Below are positions 37,212-45,387 of a stretch of 64,000 bases of DNA, piece by piece; position 1 is the stretch's first letter, and each line of letters opens with the position of its first letter. Position numbers and translations under genes: made by a program. Source of the DNA: Methanosarcina mazei S-6. GTDB taxonomy: Archaea; Halobacteriota; Methanosarcinia; Methanosarcinales; Methanosarcinaceae. The stretch is from assembly GCF_000970205.1 (NCBI RefSeq), contig NZ_CP009512.1:372001-436000 (forward strand). The letters run 5' to 3'. The notes beneath the pieces are model-generated. The model ran no database searches, was not told the origin of the DNA, and saw nothing but the letters and a program-made list of their open reading frames with translations.

Positions 37212-37298
37212 ATGACTGAGAATACCTGGAGCTTAATAGTAGGAGGAACAGCCATCCCACTCATTTTCTTTCGGAAAAGAACTTTTTCTTCAAGGTGA
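37212..37298 (+). CDS. Possible 28-residue membrane peptide
   Basis: ATG one base after the preceding stop: MTENTWSLIVGGTAIPLIFF followed by a basic tail RKRTFSSR. The arrangement (short outside end, one hydrophobic segment, basic cytoplasmic end) is typical of small membrane proteins, but no homolog is recognised and the neighbouring frames are broken. Confidence 0.3.
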   Translation: MTENTWSLIVGGTAIPLIFFRKRTFSSR

Positions 37299-37407
37299 TG
37301 ATGTTCAGACCTTTTTCATCCTGGAACTGATTCAACTAGCAGAAAAAAAATAGTTTCCACTTAAATAGTAATTTAAGAAAATTTTGCTCAATTTTATACA
37401 ATCAAAT

Positions 37408-37836
37408 TCACGGAGTAACAATACTTAGATCCAACGGGTTATCGGAACGCGCATTTATATTAATATATAATATATCTGTATCGCTCAAATTTGAGTAAAC
37501 AGTTTCAGCTTTTATAATATTGTTATCTAATGTAACTTCAATATATGTCCCTGTTATCAGTCTAACCGGATATTGACTTTTTATTTTTTCTTCAGGATCT
37601 AAAACATATGATTCATTAAATATAGAGCTGTTATTTGAATCAAATAATTTTACAGTAACTTCATGACTTGTATTGTCCTGATTACGTATAATTAACGTAT
37701 GATTTTCTTTTTTTTCATGAAGAGAATTATACGTGATAACATAAGGTAAAACAACAGTGAGTATTAATAAAAAGAATATGCCTACAACTATAATTAGCAA
37801 TCTTCTTTGCATTTTAATCCTCTTAATTAAAATCAC
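37408..37836 (-). CDS. Membrane-anchored protein of unknown function (SHEVTV family)
   Basis: A 142-residue protein with a basic N terminus, one transmembrane segment (about 12-33) and an exported beta-rich domain with TSHEVTVKLFDSNNSSIFNESYVLDP. This block matches the protein at 12826-13269 (ISHEVTVEVFDHNSKPIVNETYNLEP), so the two are paralogs 24 kb apart. Numerous Asn-X-Ser/Thr sites fit an exported location. Function unknown. A MITE begins 12 bases beyond the ATG. Confidence 0.65.
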   Translation of the reverse strand: MILIKRIKMQRRLLIIVVGIFFLLILTVVLPYVITYNSLHEKKENHTLIIRNQDNTSHEVTVKLFDSNNSSIFNESYVLDPEEKIKSQYPVRLITGTYIEVTLDNNIIKAETVYSNLSDTDILYININARSDNPLDLSIVTP

Positions 37837-37847
37837 TCTACTATATT

Positions 37848-37962
37848 AGGACTTACGCAGTTGAACTGAAAACCATAAGCGGAAAAGACTTAACCGTATA
37901 AATCAGACTAATGTTGACGAGTCCGCATGTGCCTGATTTTACTCCCCAAGTGCGTAAGTCCT
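37848..37962. repeat. MITE-like element, family AGGACTTACGCA, intact copy
   Basis: Ends AGGACTTACGCA (37848-37859) and TGCGTAAGTCCT (37951-37962), a perfect 12-base inverted repeat, 115 bases in all. TA flanks both ends, consistent with a TA target duplication. It sits in the promoter region of the SHEVTV-family gene. Confidence 0.8.
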
Positions 37963-38065
37963 ATATATAATTTACATCCAATCTTATAGAGATTTGTACC
38001 TCTAACAAAAGTTGTATAATAGCCTAATCATTAAATCAAAGTTACTTTAATTGAGGTTATTACAC

Positions 38066-38193
38066 GAGCTTATCCCAAAACTAATATTTTTCTCAAATCA
38101 GTAAGTTTTTAGAACATTTTTCCATGATCAGAAACTCGATTAATTGTTAGAAGTATGAGTCTGAGACGCGATTTTGAGTTTTGGGATAAACTC
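38066..38193. repeat. MITE-like element with ends GAGYTTATCCCAAAACT
   Basis: GAGCTTATCCCAAAACT (38066-38082) and AGTTTTGGGATAAACTC (38177-38193) form a 17-base inverted repeat with one mismatch around about 95 AT-rich bases. No coding capacity. It lies just downstream of the metzincin gene. Confidence 0.7.
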
Positions 38194-38225
38194 CATAATT
38201 GTTTACTAAGGGTTCTTTGGAATAT

Positions 38226-39479
38226 TTATTGGAATCCTGCAATTGTATTTTTATTCGCCACGATGTACAATATATTGTTATGACTAGAATCTCCATGGTC
38301 ATTTAAGTTAGAGAATTCGTCTTGCATGTAGTTAGGGAAAATCGAGCCCATGAAAGGAGTCCACATGACGGTGTAATAGTGAGATAAACCACTATCCCAG
38401 CTATATGCTTCATCGTGAGTTGCACCAAAATTATGTCCAAGTTCATGCGCTGTAAGAATTATTTTTTGTAAAGAGGTTGCTTGATAACTGTTTATATATC
38501 CTGCTGACACCATCTGTCCTACTGCATATGCTTGACCCGAATTACCATTAAATACACGCGCACAACCAATATCGCTGCCGGTCATCTCTTTTCCAGTGAA
38601 TAAAAAAGCTAAATCACTGTTTGTGCTATCTCTATCATTTGCAGCAATACTAGCGAAATCGGATAGCACTTCACAGGCTTCATCATTAGGAATTGTACTA
38701 TAATATGTGTATGATTTTATGTTTAAATCTACATTAGCTAGTGAAAATATAGATTCGACACCAGCCAATATATTCTGCATCTCAGCATTAGGATTGGAAA
38801 ACTCTAAGTCAAATTCTTCATCATAGCACGCCATAATATCCACAACAGGTAAGGAAAGTAACAAGGTTGAAATTTGTGCCGGATCCAACGAAGAAGTGGA
38901 CAAACCCTCTTGAGCCGCTTTTACATCATCTCCGTCAGTATTATACACCAAAATTTTTCTATCCTTAATAGCATCTGATGAATAAACGACATGAACAATT
39001 TTTTCATTGTATGTTATAGGGGTCTGTTCAATAAAATAACTTTTATCGCCAACGTTTATTTGTCCTATAATTACATCATCTGCTACTGTTAATAGAACAC
39101 TACTATTTTCTTTACCAACAACTGTTCCTTTATATGTAGAAATTTTAGGAGCAGGCATCCTTGATCCATTTTCTGTTATAATTATTGCATCATCACTTAC
39201 TATATCTATTTCTTGAAGGTCAAGCTGGAATTTTTGTCCTGATATTTTTAGTGTGACCTGACCATCAGGAATATCATTAAGAAAAGCTGTAGTATTTGTA
39301 GTAACAGTTTCAAAATTATCTAGTATCTCATTGAATTTAAGAGATGTTTTGTCAAAATCAATATTATTCATAATATCTGAATTTTCATTATTTGTAGCTG
39401 CACTTACTGCCGGTATCAACGCTATACCAACCAGCATTGTCAAAAGAAGCATATTTATCATAATTTTGTTTCTACTCAT
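38226..39479 (-). CDS. Secreted metzincin metalloprotease
   Basis: A 417-residue preproprotein: signal peptide 1-28 (PAVSA), a propeptide-like beta domain to about 200, and a catalytic domain with the zinc motif HELGHNFGATH (His345, Glu346, His349, His355) and a Met-turn at Met372 (YYTVMWTPF). The motif and spacing are those of reprolysin/ADAM-like metzincins. A Cys pair and a conserved Asp after the third His complete the picture. GGAGTTAGACG precedes the ATG. Its promoter region carries palindromic copy 4 and the conserved TATTTAAG core. Confidence 0.9.
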   Translation of the reverse strand: MSRNKIMINMLLLTMLVGIALIPAVSAATNNENSDIMNNIDFDKTSLKFNEILDNFETVTTNTTAFLNDIPDGQVTLKISGQKFQLDLQEIDIVSDDAIIITENGSRMPAPKISTYKGTVVGKENSSVLLTVADDVIIGQINVGDKSYFIEQTPITYNEKIVHVVYSSDAIKDRKILVYNTDGDDVKAAQEGLSTSSLDPAQISTLLLSLPVVDIMACYDEEFDLEFSNPNAEMQNILAGVESIFSLANVDLNIKSYTYYSTIPNDEACEVLSDFASIAANDRDSTNSDLAFLFTGKEMTGSDIGCARVFNGNSGQAYAVGQMVSAGYINSYQATSLQKIILTAHELGHNFGATHDEAYSWDSGLSHYYTVMWTPFMGSIFPNYMQDEFSNLNDHGDSSHNNILYIVANKNTIAGFQ

Positions 39480-39538
39480 TCGTCTAACTCCTAAGTTATT
39501 TTTACCTTAGGAGGCAAGATCAAGCAAGCTTAAATACA

Positions 39539-39797
39539 GACAAAGCTAACATAATCATTGCCTCTTAGGGCAGATTTTATGGAGTTCAGGTGTACCGGAA
39601 ATACTTCCAAACTCCATAAACTCATTTTTATTAGTTGTTTTAATGTTTTATGGCCAAATCATCAAACTATCAATCTAATAGTCCTATAAATCTCCAAAAA
39701 GCTCGGGTTTTGGTTTGAATATACTCTCAGTTGGATGATTTGGCCACAAATTAGTTATAAAAGTAAGAAAAGTAAGTTTCTAGAATAATAACATTTT
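39539..39797 (-). promoter_or_regulatory. Island promoter module upstream of the metzincin gene
   Basis: Nearly identical to 30734-30993. Order on the minus strand: palindromic element, ATGGAGTT...AACTCCAT palindrome, GTTAGCTTTGTCTG, TATTTAAG (complement of 39539-39546), GCTTGCTTGATCTTGCCTCC, then the start codon 67 bases after the TATA box. Confidence 0.65.
39650..39747. repeat. Palindromic island element, copy 4
   Basis: Left arm ATGGCCAAATCATCAAACT at 39650-39668; right arm AGTTGGATGATTTGGCCAC at 39729-39747. 98 bases, upstream of the metzincin gene. Confidence 0.8.
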
Positions 39798-39889
39798 ATA
39801 AGATAACAGGAAATGGCCAGTGGTCTTTCTGCAGGGGACGATGATGATTTCGATGTTAAGGTGCCCTTATTATCACGAGGAATAGTATT

Positions 39890-40105
39890 ATGTTCAGAAA
39901 GATGTCTAGCAAATCATTGGCAGAGATATTCTTTGTAATGTTACTGCTCATCACTGTTCTTTATTACATATTCCCTAACAATGATTCTTTTTTTATGCTC
40001 TTTAGCAAATTAGTAGGTATTACGTTTTATTCTTTGATGTTATTTGCCATTATAAGTATATGTGTTTCAATAATCAGACTTCCTCTTAAATATTGTAAAA
40101 TGTAA
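39890..40105 (+). CDS. Small membrane protein, unknown
   Basis: 71 residues with two hydrophobic segments (about 10-28 and 36-62) and basic ends. GAGG lies 15 bases before the ATG. No family recognised. It ends one codon before the broken M24 copy. It may be a real small gene or part of the material that arrived with the duplication. Confidence 0.4.
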   Translation: MFRKMSSKSLAEIFFVMLLLITVLYYIFPNNDSFFMLFSKLVGITFYSLMLFAIISICVSIIRLPLKYCKM

Positions 40106-40107
40106 TA

Positions 40108-40487
40108 ATGAAGATATTCCTGCCTTTTTATGAGACTATAAAAAGAGTGGGATCGAAAACAGTGACGTTAAATCCCGGTGTTGCCCTCTCCGATATTTGC
40201 AATACCATAATGAGAAGGTTACATAACGAATTCCTGCACAATTTCATGGGGTTCAGTAGCTGTAGAGTGAAATTCCTCGGGCATGCCGTCGGCCTCTTGA
40301 TCGATGAAACTCCCATAATCGCCACCGGGTTCGAGGAACCCCCTCAGGAAGGAATGGTATTTGCCCTCGAACCCAAAAAGGAATTGAAAAAATCGGTATG
40401 GTAGGAATTGAAAACACCTTCATAGTAACTTCTGAAGGCGGAGAATGCATTACCGGGGATAATCCGGGCCTGATTCCTGTATATTGA
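40108..40487 (+). pseudogene. Broken duplicate of the M24 peptidase C terminus
   Basis: From about 40160 the sequence encodes the last 110 residues of the M24 peptidase at 27583-28785 ([45 protein letters not shown]). One A is missing in the AAAAAGG run near 40376, shifting the frame; the final [17 protein letters not shown] and LIPVY are in the other frame. About 75 bases of 3' flank are also shared. The N-terminal three quarters are absent. Confidence 0.85.
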
Positions 40488-40647
40488 TTATTAAATGTGG
40501 ATGAAAGCTGATGTTTAGTGAGTTAAGAGAAACCGATTGTGAGGAAGTATAGTTTTTAAGAACAAAATAGGACTGCTTTGATAGTTGCTATCTCCCTTTG
40601 CAGCTATCTATTCTTTTTTTAACACAGCAATAAAATTGTCTCATGCC

Positions 40648-41376
40648 TTATGTTTTAAGCCATTTTAGTAGATCTGTTTCCACAGCAGGGTTTATAATAT
40701 ATTTTGAGAACTTCCATTCTGCTTCGGAAATAATAATATCGTCTTCCCGTAACTTTTTTATATGCCAGTGAGTAGTACTTTTGTCTAAACTCAGCTTTTC
40801 TGAGATTTCCTGATTTGTAATCCCGGGATTTTCCAGAATATTAAGGAGTATCTGTTTTCTTGTACCGCCTTTGAGGTGTGCTATTATTGTTTTTTCGTTG
40901 TTTGTGAATGCATTGGAATTTTGAAAGGCTCTTGTGAACTTTCTTTCTTTAATTAAGGTCAACTTCTCTTCGATTTTAAGTGTCTTGAGATGATACCTTA
41001 CGCAACCCCGGGTAATTTTCAGCTCTTTTGATATTTCGGAGGGGGTACATCCCGGCTTCTTCAGTACATAATCGATAATTTTCTTTCTCTTATTACGTTT
41101 ATTTAGATTTCTCATCTGGCCAAGGATTACCGGAGCCATTTTAAAAACAGAAACAAAAATGGCCAGGTATCCTATTATGTAAGCTATTTTGAATGATAGT
41201 GGAAACTCCCAGAAAGTAAGAGTCCTGTCCGCCCCACTCATATCAATAGCATCACCCAATTTTTCTAGCTCTTCTTCAGGTGGGCAGGGACCAACAATAT
41301 ATCCTCCGGTATCTGCACTCACCGTATCTGCGACGGCATTCAGGACAAGAATAAAAAGTAAGATCTTTTTCCACAT
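40648..41376 (-). CDS. Membrane-tethered regulator with two winged-helix domains
   Basis: 242 residues. A signal-like segment (1-21), a short exported acidic region (PCPPEEELEKLG), a transmembrane helix (about 60-85), then two cytoplasmic winged helices: KIIDYVLKKPGCTPSEISKE...RYHLKTL (about 98-145) and QILLNILENPGITNQEISEK...HWHIKKL (about 170-220). The layout is that of a one-component membrane-bound transcription regulator sensing an outside signal, frequent in Methanosarcina. Being set among exported-hydrolase genes that share an upstream palindrome, it is a candidate regulator of them; this is inference. Confidence 0.8.
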   Translation of the reverse strand: MWKKILLFILVLNAVADTVSADTGGYIVGPCPPEEELEKLGDAIDMSGADRTLTFWEFPLSFKIAYIIGYLAIFVSVFKMAPVILGQMRNLNKRNKRKKIIDYVLKKPGCTPSEISKELKITRGCVRYHLKTLKIEEKLTLIKERKFTRAFQNSNAFTNNEKTIIAHLKGGTRKQILLNILENPGITNQEISEKLSLDKSTTHWHIKKLREDDIIISEAEWKFSKYIINPAVETDLLKWLKT

Positions 41377-41411
41377 ACTGGCTCATAACTTGATTAACTC
41401 AGTTTATAAAT

Positions 41412-41872
41412 TTATATCGTATAATCTTCTGTTCCGGTCACTCTGTACCCATATACTTCATACTTCCAGGTTCCTGCTTCAATTCCATTTGGATTTTGTA
41501 TATAGAGATGAATCCTGCCGTCAGTTATGCCGTCTGCACTATCATAGTATGTACCTAGCAATGCGCCACTCGGAGTATACACCTTAAGCCGGAGTGAATC
41601 AGTCGAATCTCCCCAGTTAAGATCCACGACCAGAAGGGTCAGGCCGCTACTTACACTTTTTTCATGAAAGTTCGTCTCTCCCTGACTGATAGTATCATAA
41701 ACTGTCAGGATGCCCATATCTTCGTCAATTATCTCAATTTCAGCATTAGGTGAAGGTGTTATGATATAATTGCTTGTAACTTTTGCTTTCTCAACATTTT
41801 CAGCTGCTATCGCCGTAGTAACAGATACTAAAATAGGGTTGTCAGTATAATTAATAACATCTTTCCTGGCAT
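41412..41872 (-). pseudogene. Small secreted beta-sandwich (PPC-like) protein, frameshifted in the signal peptide
   Basis: An ATG at 41870-41872 lines up with the start of the sister copy (31702), but one base is missing within the signal-peptide region, so TAG is met after 14 codons. In the shifted frame the protein continues: SVTTAIAAENVEKAKVTSNY, NAEIEIIDEDMGILTVYDT, LTLLVVDLNWGDSTDSLRL, GRIHLYIQNPNGIEAGTWKY, ending EDYTI. An ATG at 41717 could give a 101-residue cytoplasmic product. The beta-sandwich resembles pre-peptidase C-terminal domains. It is divergent from the phospholipase C gene. Confidence 0.7.
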
Positions 41873-41921
41873 TGTGTTAACTCTCCTGTTATCACTTCTC
41901 AAGAGAGTTTACTTAACCTTT

Positions 41922-42018
41922 ATGGCTAAATCATCCAACTATTCATCAAACAACTCTATCTATCTTAAAACAGCTCGATTTGGATTTGAATATACTTTCA
42001 GTTGGATGATTTGGCCAT
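41922..42018. repeat. Palindromic island element, copy 5
   Basis: Left arm ATGGCTAAATCATCCAACT at 41922-41940; right arm AGTTGGATGATTTGGCCAT at 42000-42018. Position between a divergent small secreted gene and a hydrolase gene is the same as for copy 2. Confidence 0.8.
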
Positions 42019-42204
42019 AAAGTAGTTATAAAAGTGAGTTCATGGAAAAAATGAACATCCAAAAAGATGTTTGGTGGAGTTCAAATTTGCTCTGGAAAAT
42101 CTATTTGAACCCCACGTTGCCCGGAGGCATGATTAGTGTTAGCTTTGTCTGTATTTAAGGCTTGCCTGATTCTGCCTCCTGGGAAATGAACAGGAGTGAT
42201 CTAC
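42019..42204 (+). promoter_or_regulatory. Conserved leader and core promoter of the phospholipase C gene
   Basis: Nearly identical to 31847-32033: second palindrome (GTTCAAA...TTTGAAC), TTGCCCGGAGGCA, TTAGCTTTGT, and TATTTAAG at 42152-42159, again 53 bases before the ATG. CAGGAG at 42191 is the ribosome-binding site. Confidence 0.65.
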
Positions 42205-43245
42205 ATGATAGCAAAGAAATTAGGAATAGGATCATTGTTTTTGGCAATGTTTCTAGTGTGTATGGCGTTTGTGCCAGCAGTAAGTGCTGAAACACTAACT
42301 GAAGATGCCGCTGATACTGCTGTTGAAAAAATTAAATCTCCAGTCCCAGAACCAGAGCCGACTACGGTGCCTGATACAATGCCTGAATCGCCTTATCGGT
42401 ACCTATTGGAAGCAGATAATGAAGAGCAGGAAATTTTGTTCAGTTATATTGAAAATTGCTATGTCTCTGATGAAGAAAAGAAAGAAATGAAAAAAGCAAT
42501 GAAAGATATCTGGAAAAGAGGTCCTGATCAAATAACTGAGCAAGATAACCTAATGCTTGATAAAGTTGCTAAGTCAACTGCCGAATATCTTAATGATAAA
42601 TATGGCAATGTTGGAATTAAATGGTCTGGGCCTAATATGCATGGAGACATTATACATATTGCGTGCATAAAATGGGGTGTCAGTACATCTAATGCACAGA
42701 CTGCAAACAACTCTGCTCCTGTTCCAGATACTTGGAATAGTGGATTCTGGCAGTCATATAATCATTACTATGACCCTGTTCTTAATACCGGCTATGCTCC
42801 CACTAATTGCGCGAATCGTGCAAATATTGCTAAAGATTACTATAACAGCGGTCAATATACTAGTGCATATCAACATCTTGGATATTCAAGCCATTACATG
42901 GCTGATCTAGGAAACCCTATGCATACAGGTAAGGAATCTGAACAGTATCTAAATCAATGGGTTCACACTTCCTATGAGTCGTATGTAGCCAATAACTGGA
43001 ATACAGGATATAACTATAAAAATGTAGTACAAAACACTGGTACTTACTACTCAATAACCAATCCTGAACAATCTGCCAAAAATTTAGCAAGTGCGACCCG
43101 CTCCGATTTGAATGCTTTATACGACGCGGTTTTCTATTATCCAGATACTTTTGGATCCGATTCTGACGTAATCGAAATCACACAAAGAGTTCTGGGGAAG
43201 ACAGCAAAGTACAATATGGGGCTTGTAAAGTATGTGAGAGGGTAA
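42205..43245 (+). CDS. Secreted zinc-dependent phospholipase C-like protein
   Basis: About 346 residues: signal peptide 1-28 (PAVSA), acidic/proline linker, then a helical domain carrying the zinc-ligand pattern of the zinc-dependent phospholipase C/S1-P1 nuclease fold: HGDIIHIACIKWG, YQHLGYSSHYMADLGNPMHTG and WVHTSYESYV. Likely hydrolyses phospholipids outside the cell. The ATG at 42205 is preferred to an in-frame GTG at 42196 because CAGGAG lies eight bases upstream. The protein encoded 38 bases downstream on the same strand is probably cotranscribed. Confidence 0.85.
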   Translation: MIAKKLGIGSLFLAMFLVCMAFVPAVSAETLTEDAADTAVEKIKSPVPEPEPTTVPDTMPESPYRYLLEADNEEQEILFSYIENCYVSDEEKKEMKKAMKDIWKRGPDQITEQDNLMLDKVAKSTAEYLNDKYGNVGIKWSGPNMHGDIIHIACIKWGVSTSNAQTANNSAPVPDTWNSGFWQSYNHYYDPVLNTGYAPTNCANRANIAKDYYNSGQYTSAYQHLGYSSHYMADLGNPMHTGKESEQYLNQWVHTSYESYVANNWNTGYNYKNVVQNTGTYYSITNPEQSAKNLASATRSDLNALYDAVFYYPDTFGSDSDVIEITQRVLGKTAKYNMGLVKYVRG

Positions 43246-43283
43246 TCCTCTCAATTTTTTAAACATAATCTGGGTGAGTAATA

Positions 43284-44174
43284 GTGAGAAAAAGAAATTT
43301 GCTATTCATAGCTATACTTATTATTCTTTTTGTTGGGGGCATATTTACTCATGCTATTTACATGGATGCAATAGATTGGAGAGATAGGGGCCAAAGATAT
43401 TATTGCATATATCAGGTTAGTGTGGGAAATCTTTCCGGAAGGGAGGTAGAGGGAACTACTGTAGTAATGGTTCCGATTCCTGCGACAAAAGAAGGCAAAC
43501 TATTTACTCCCCCGGCTCAGAAAGATCCTTATTTCACCCAGGAGCTGATGCATGAAATCAACAACTGGCCTGAAAAACACCGCAAAGGCCCCTATTTTGA
43601 AAATGCAACGGAAGTTTTTGATAACAAAACAATAAACGGGAACTGGACAACTTTCACTGCAGAAACCGATAAAGGATATATGCTTGGATTCAGAACAAAC
43701 GAGACAAGGCTCGAAGATATCTCTTATAGTGCAGATTTTGTTGCTGACTACTTCGACATTTTCGATCCCATAAATAATGGGAGCCCGATATTATTCCCAG
43801 TTGAAAACGTTTCTAATATTTCTGTAGTCTCCTATGGAGAATACATTAAATATGCCTCGAATCCGACGTATGACAGCTATGTCTACGTAAGCGATAATCT
43901 TGGAGAAGGATCGGTATCTTTCTATGTCCATCTGCAGGCAAATAATGACCCCAATGAATGGTCCAGGGAATACAGGGGTCTGTATATGAATGAAATTATA
44001 ACAAATGTTAATGCCACAGGCAACTTAAAAGTCAGTGCTGTTCTGGGGCAGGTTATACCTCATGGGAACTACACCTTATGGTACGGTCGATATGGTCCAG
44101 AATATTATGCTAATGAAACCTTAATGGTGAGACGAAGCAGCGTATCCGGTACATATGCTTTGTATGAAAATTAA
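43284..44174 (+). CDS. Membrane-anchored exported protein, unknown
   Basis: A 296-residue protein with a basic N terminus and one transmembrane segment (about 5-25), the rest exported and rich in Asn-X-Ser/Thr sites and aromatic residues. No family is recognised. GTG start at 43284 after GGGTGAG. It follows the phospholipase C gene by 38 bases and may be its partner or an immunity- or anchoring-type protein, but nothing in the sequence proves this. Confidence 0.65.
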   Translation: MRKRNLLFIAILIILFVGGIFTHAIYMDAIDWRDRGQRYYCIYQVSVGNLSGREVEGTTVVMVPIPATKEGKLFTPPAQKDPYFTQELMHEINNWPEKHRKGPYFENATEVFDNKTINGNWTTFTAETDKGYMLGFRTNETRLEDISYSADFVADYFDIFDPINNGSPILFPVENVSNISVVSYGEYIKYASNPTYDSYVYVSDNLGEGSVSFYVHLQANNDPNEWSREYRGLYMNEIITNVNATGNLKVSAVLGQVIPHGNYTLWYGRYGPEYYANETLMVRRSSVSGTYALYEN

Positions 44175-44346
44175 TGCATTCGGAGAAGATTGGCCACAGG
44201 AGCACATCTTTAATTTTAGTATATTTAATTCATGGCAGAAATGTGTGTGGGAAATAACAGGCAAAATTACACAAATGTGAAAGTCAAAAAAGCACAAAAA
44301 AATGAAATAAAGATGAAGCCTGAAACTTCACCTTTAAGTTTACTAG

Positions 44347-45381
44347 TTACTCCGGCTTTCTTGCCATCTTTTTCTTTGCAAGCTTCTCAATAATGCCAAG
44401 GCTGACTTCGCCGTCTAAACTCAGCTTCCCACTAGCAACTGCGCTGTCAAGGAGGTGCTGCCCTACAAGGGTGCGGACGATCAGGGTTGTGTAACCGTCG
44501 GGACTGCCTACCGAACCGGCAGAAATGTCGGACTTAAGAGCGGTAAAGTCCGTACAGACACTGCATCCCGGGCGTACCGTGTCCTCAAGTTCGGTAAGAG
44601 GAATCACATACTGGGTCCCGTCATTAAGTGTGATTTCGAGCTTGCCTTTAACATCAATGCGGCAGACTTTCATTGGCTCGAGTGCATACTCGCTTTTCAG
44701 CTTGCCAGCAACGAGTTTTTCGTAGTCGAAGTTTTCGGTACAGAAGAGCCCGAGTACGAAGCGGATTGACTTCTTGTAGGGGCTGACCAGCTGGTGGTCG
44801 GACTCAAGCATCTTGCGGACAGCCTGGATAACGCAGGGCACTCCGACAACTGCAATGTTCCTGTACTTCTTGTTTATAACCGCTTCCTTGAGGGAAGAGA
44901 CAAGAGGGACCCACCAGTTATAGCGGCTTCCTGCCTGGCCAATGAGGGCTTCACTCCTGGTAATTACCATAGAGCGCGGCTTGAGAGTCCAGGGGTCTTC
45001 AGTAACCGTAACCACGGCGTCCACGAGGCCGGTGTCGAGAGCATTTGCAAGGATTGCAGTGACGGCCCCTCCGCTCTGTTTTCTCGGGATATCGAACTCG
45101 GCTTTTCCGGCAGTGATTTTCAGGTAGTCCCCTAGCAGGCTTGAAGGTTGTTCGTCAAGCCTCGGGCACACTTCATAGCAGGCTCCACAGGGCACATCAT
45201 CAACAGCAGCTTTACAGTAATTGTTGCTTTTCGGGTGTGTGGAATCGCCGCCTGTTTCGAAGTACAGGGCATCAGCAGGGCAGACTGCAATGCAGGCTCC
45301 GCAGCCTGAGCAGAGTCCTGTGTCCCAGACTTTTGATTTCAGGTCAAGGTAACTTTTGCTTATTGGTTTCTTTTCTGCCAT
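44347..45381 (-). CDS. FrhB/FpoF-type F420-binding ferredoxin-domain subunit of glutamate synthase
   Basis: A 344-residue protein: N-terminal 2[4Fe-4S] ferredoxin (CSGCGACIAVCPADAL at about 24-39, and later CGACYEVCP), then the FrhB N- and C-terminal domains (KQSGGAVTAILANAL, VGVPCVIQAVRKM, LGLFCTENF, and CSVCTDFTALKSDISAGSVG). FrhB-type subunits oxidise F420H2 at FAD and pass electrons to Fe-S clusters. As last gene of the glutamate synthase operon it probably makes the enzyme F420H2-dependent; that is inference supported by gene order. Confidence 0.85.
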   Translation of the reverse strand: MAEKKPISKSYLDLKSKVWDTGLCSGCGACIAVCPADALYFETGGDSTHPKSNNYCKAAVDDVPCGACYEVCPRLDEQPSSLLGDYLKITAGKAEFDIPRKQSGGAVTAILANALDTGLVDAVVTVTEDPWTLKPRSMVITRSEALIGQAGSRYNWWVPLVSSLKEAVINKKYRNIAVVGVPCVIQAVRKMLESDHQLVSPYKKSIRFVLGLFCTENFDYEKLVAGKLKSEYALEPMKVCRIDVKGKLEITLNDGTQYVIPLTELEDTVRPGCSVCTDFTALKSDISAGSVGSPDGYTTLIVRTLVGQHLLDSAVASGKLSLDGEVSLGIIEKLAKKKMARKPE

Positions 45382-45387
45382 TTCTGA

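Larger units (their letters stand above)
36100..37407. other. Region of gene remnants and small overlapping frames
   Basis: 1.3 kb without an intact recognised gene. It holds a third, decayed copy of the divergent island module (36340-36740) and a run of small tightly packed frames (36749-37298), listed separately. Confidence 0.5.
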
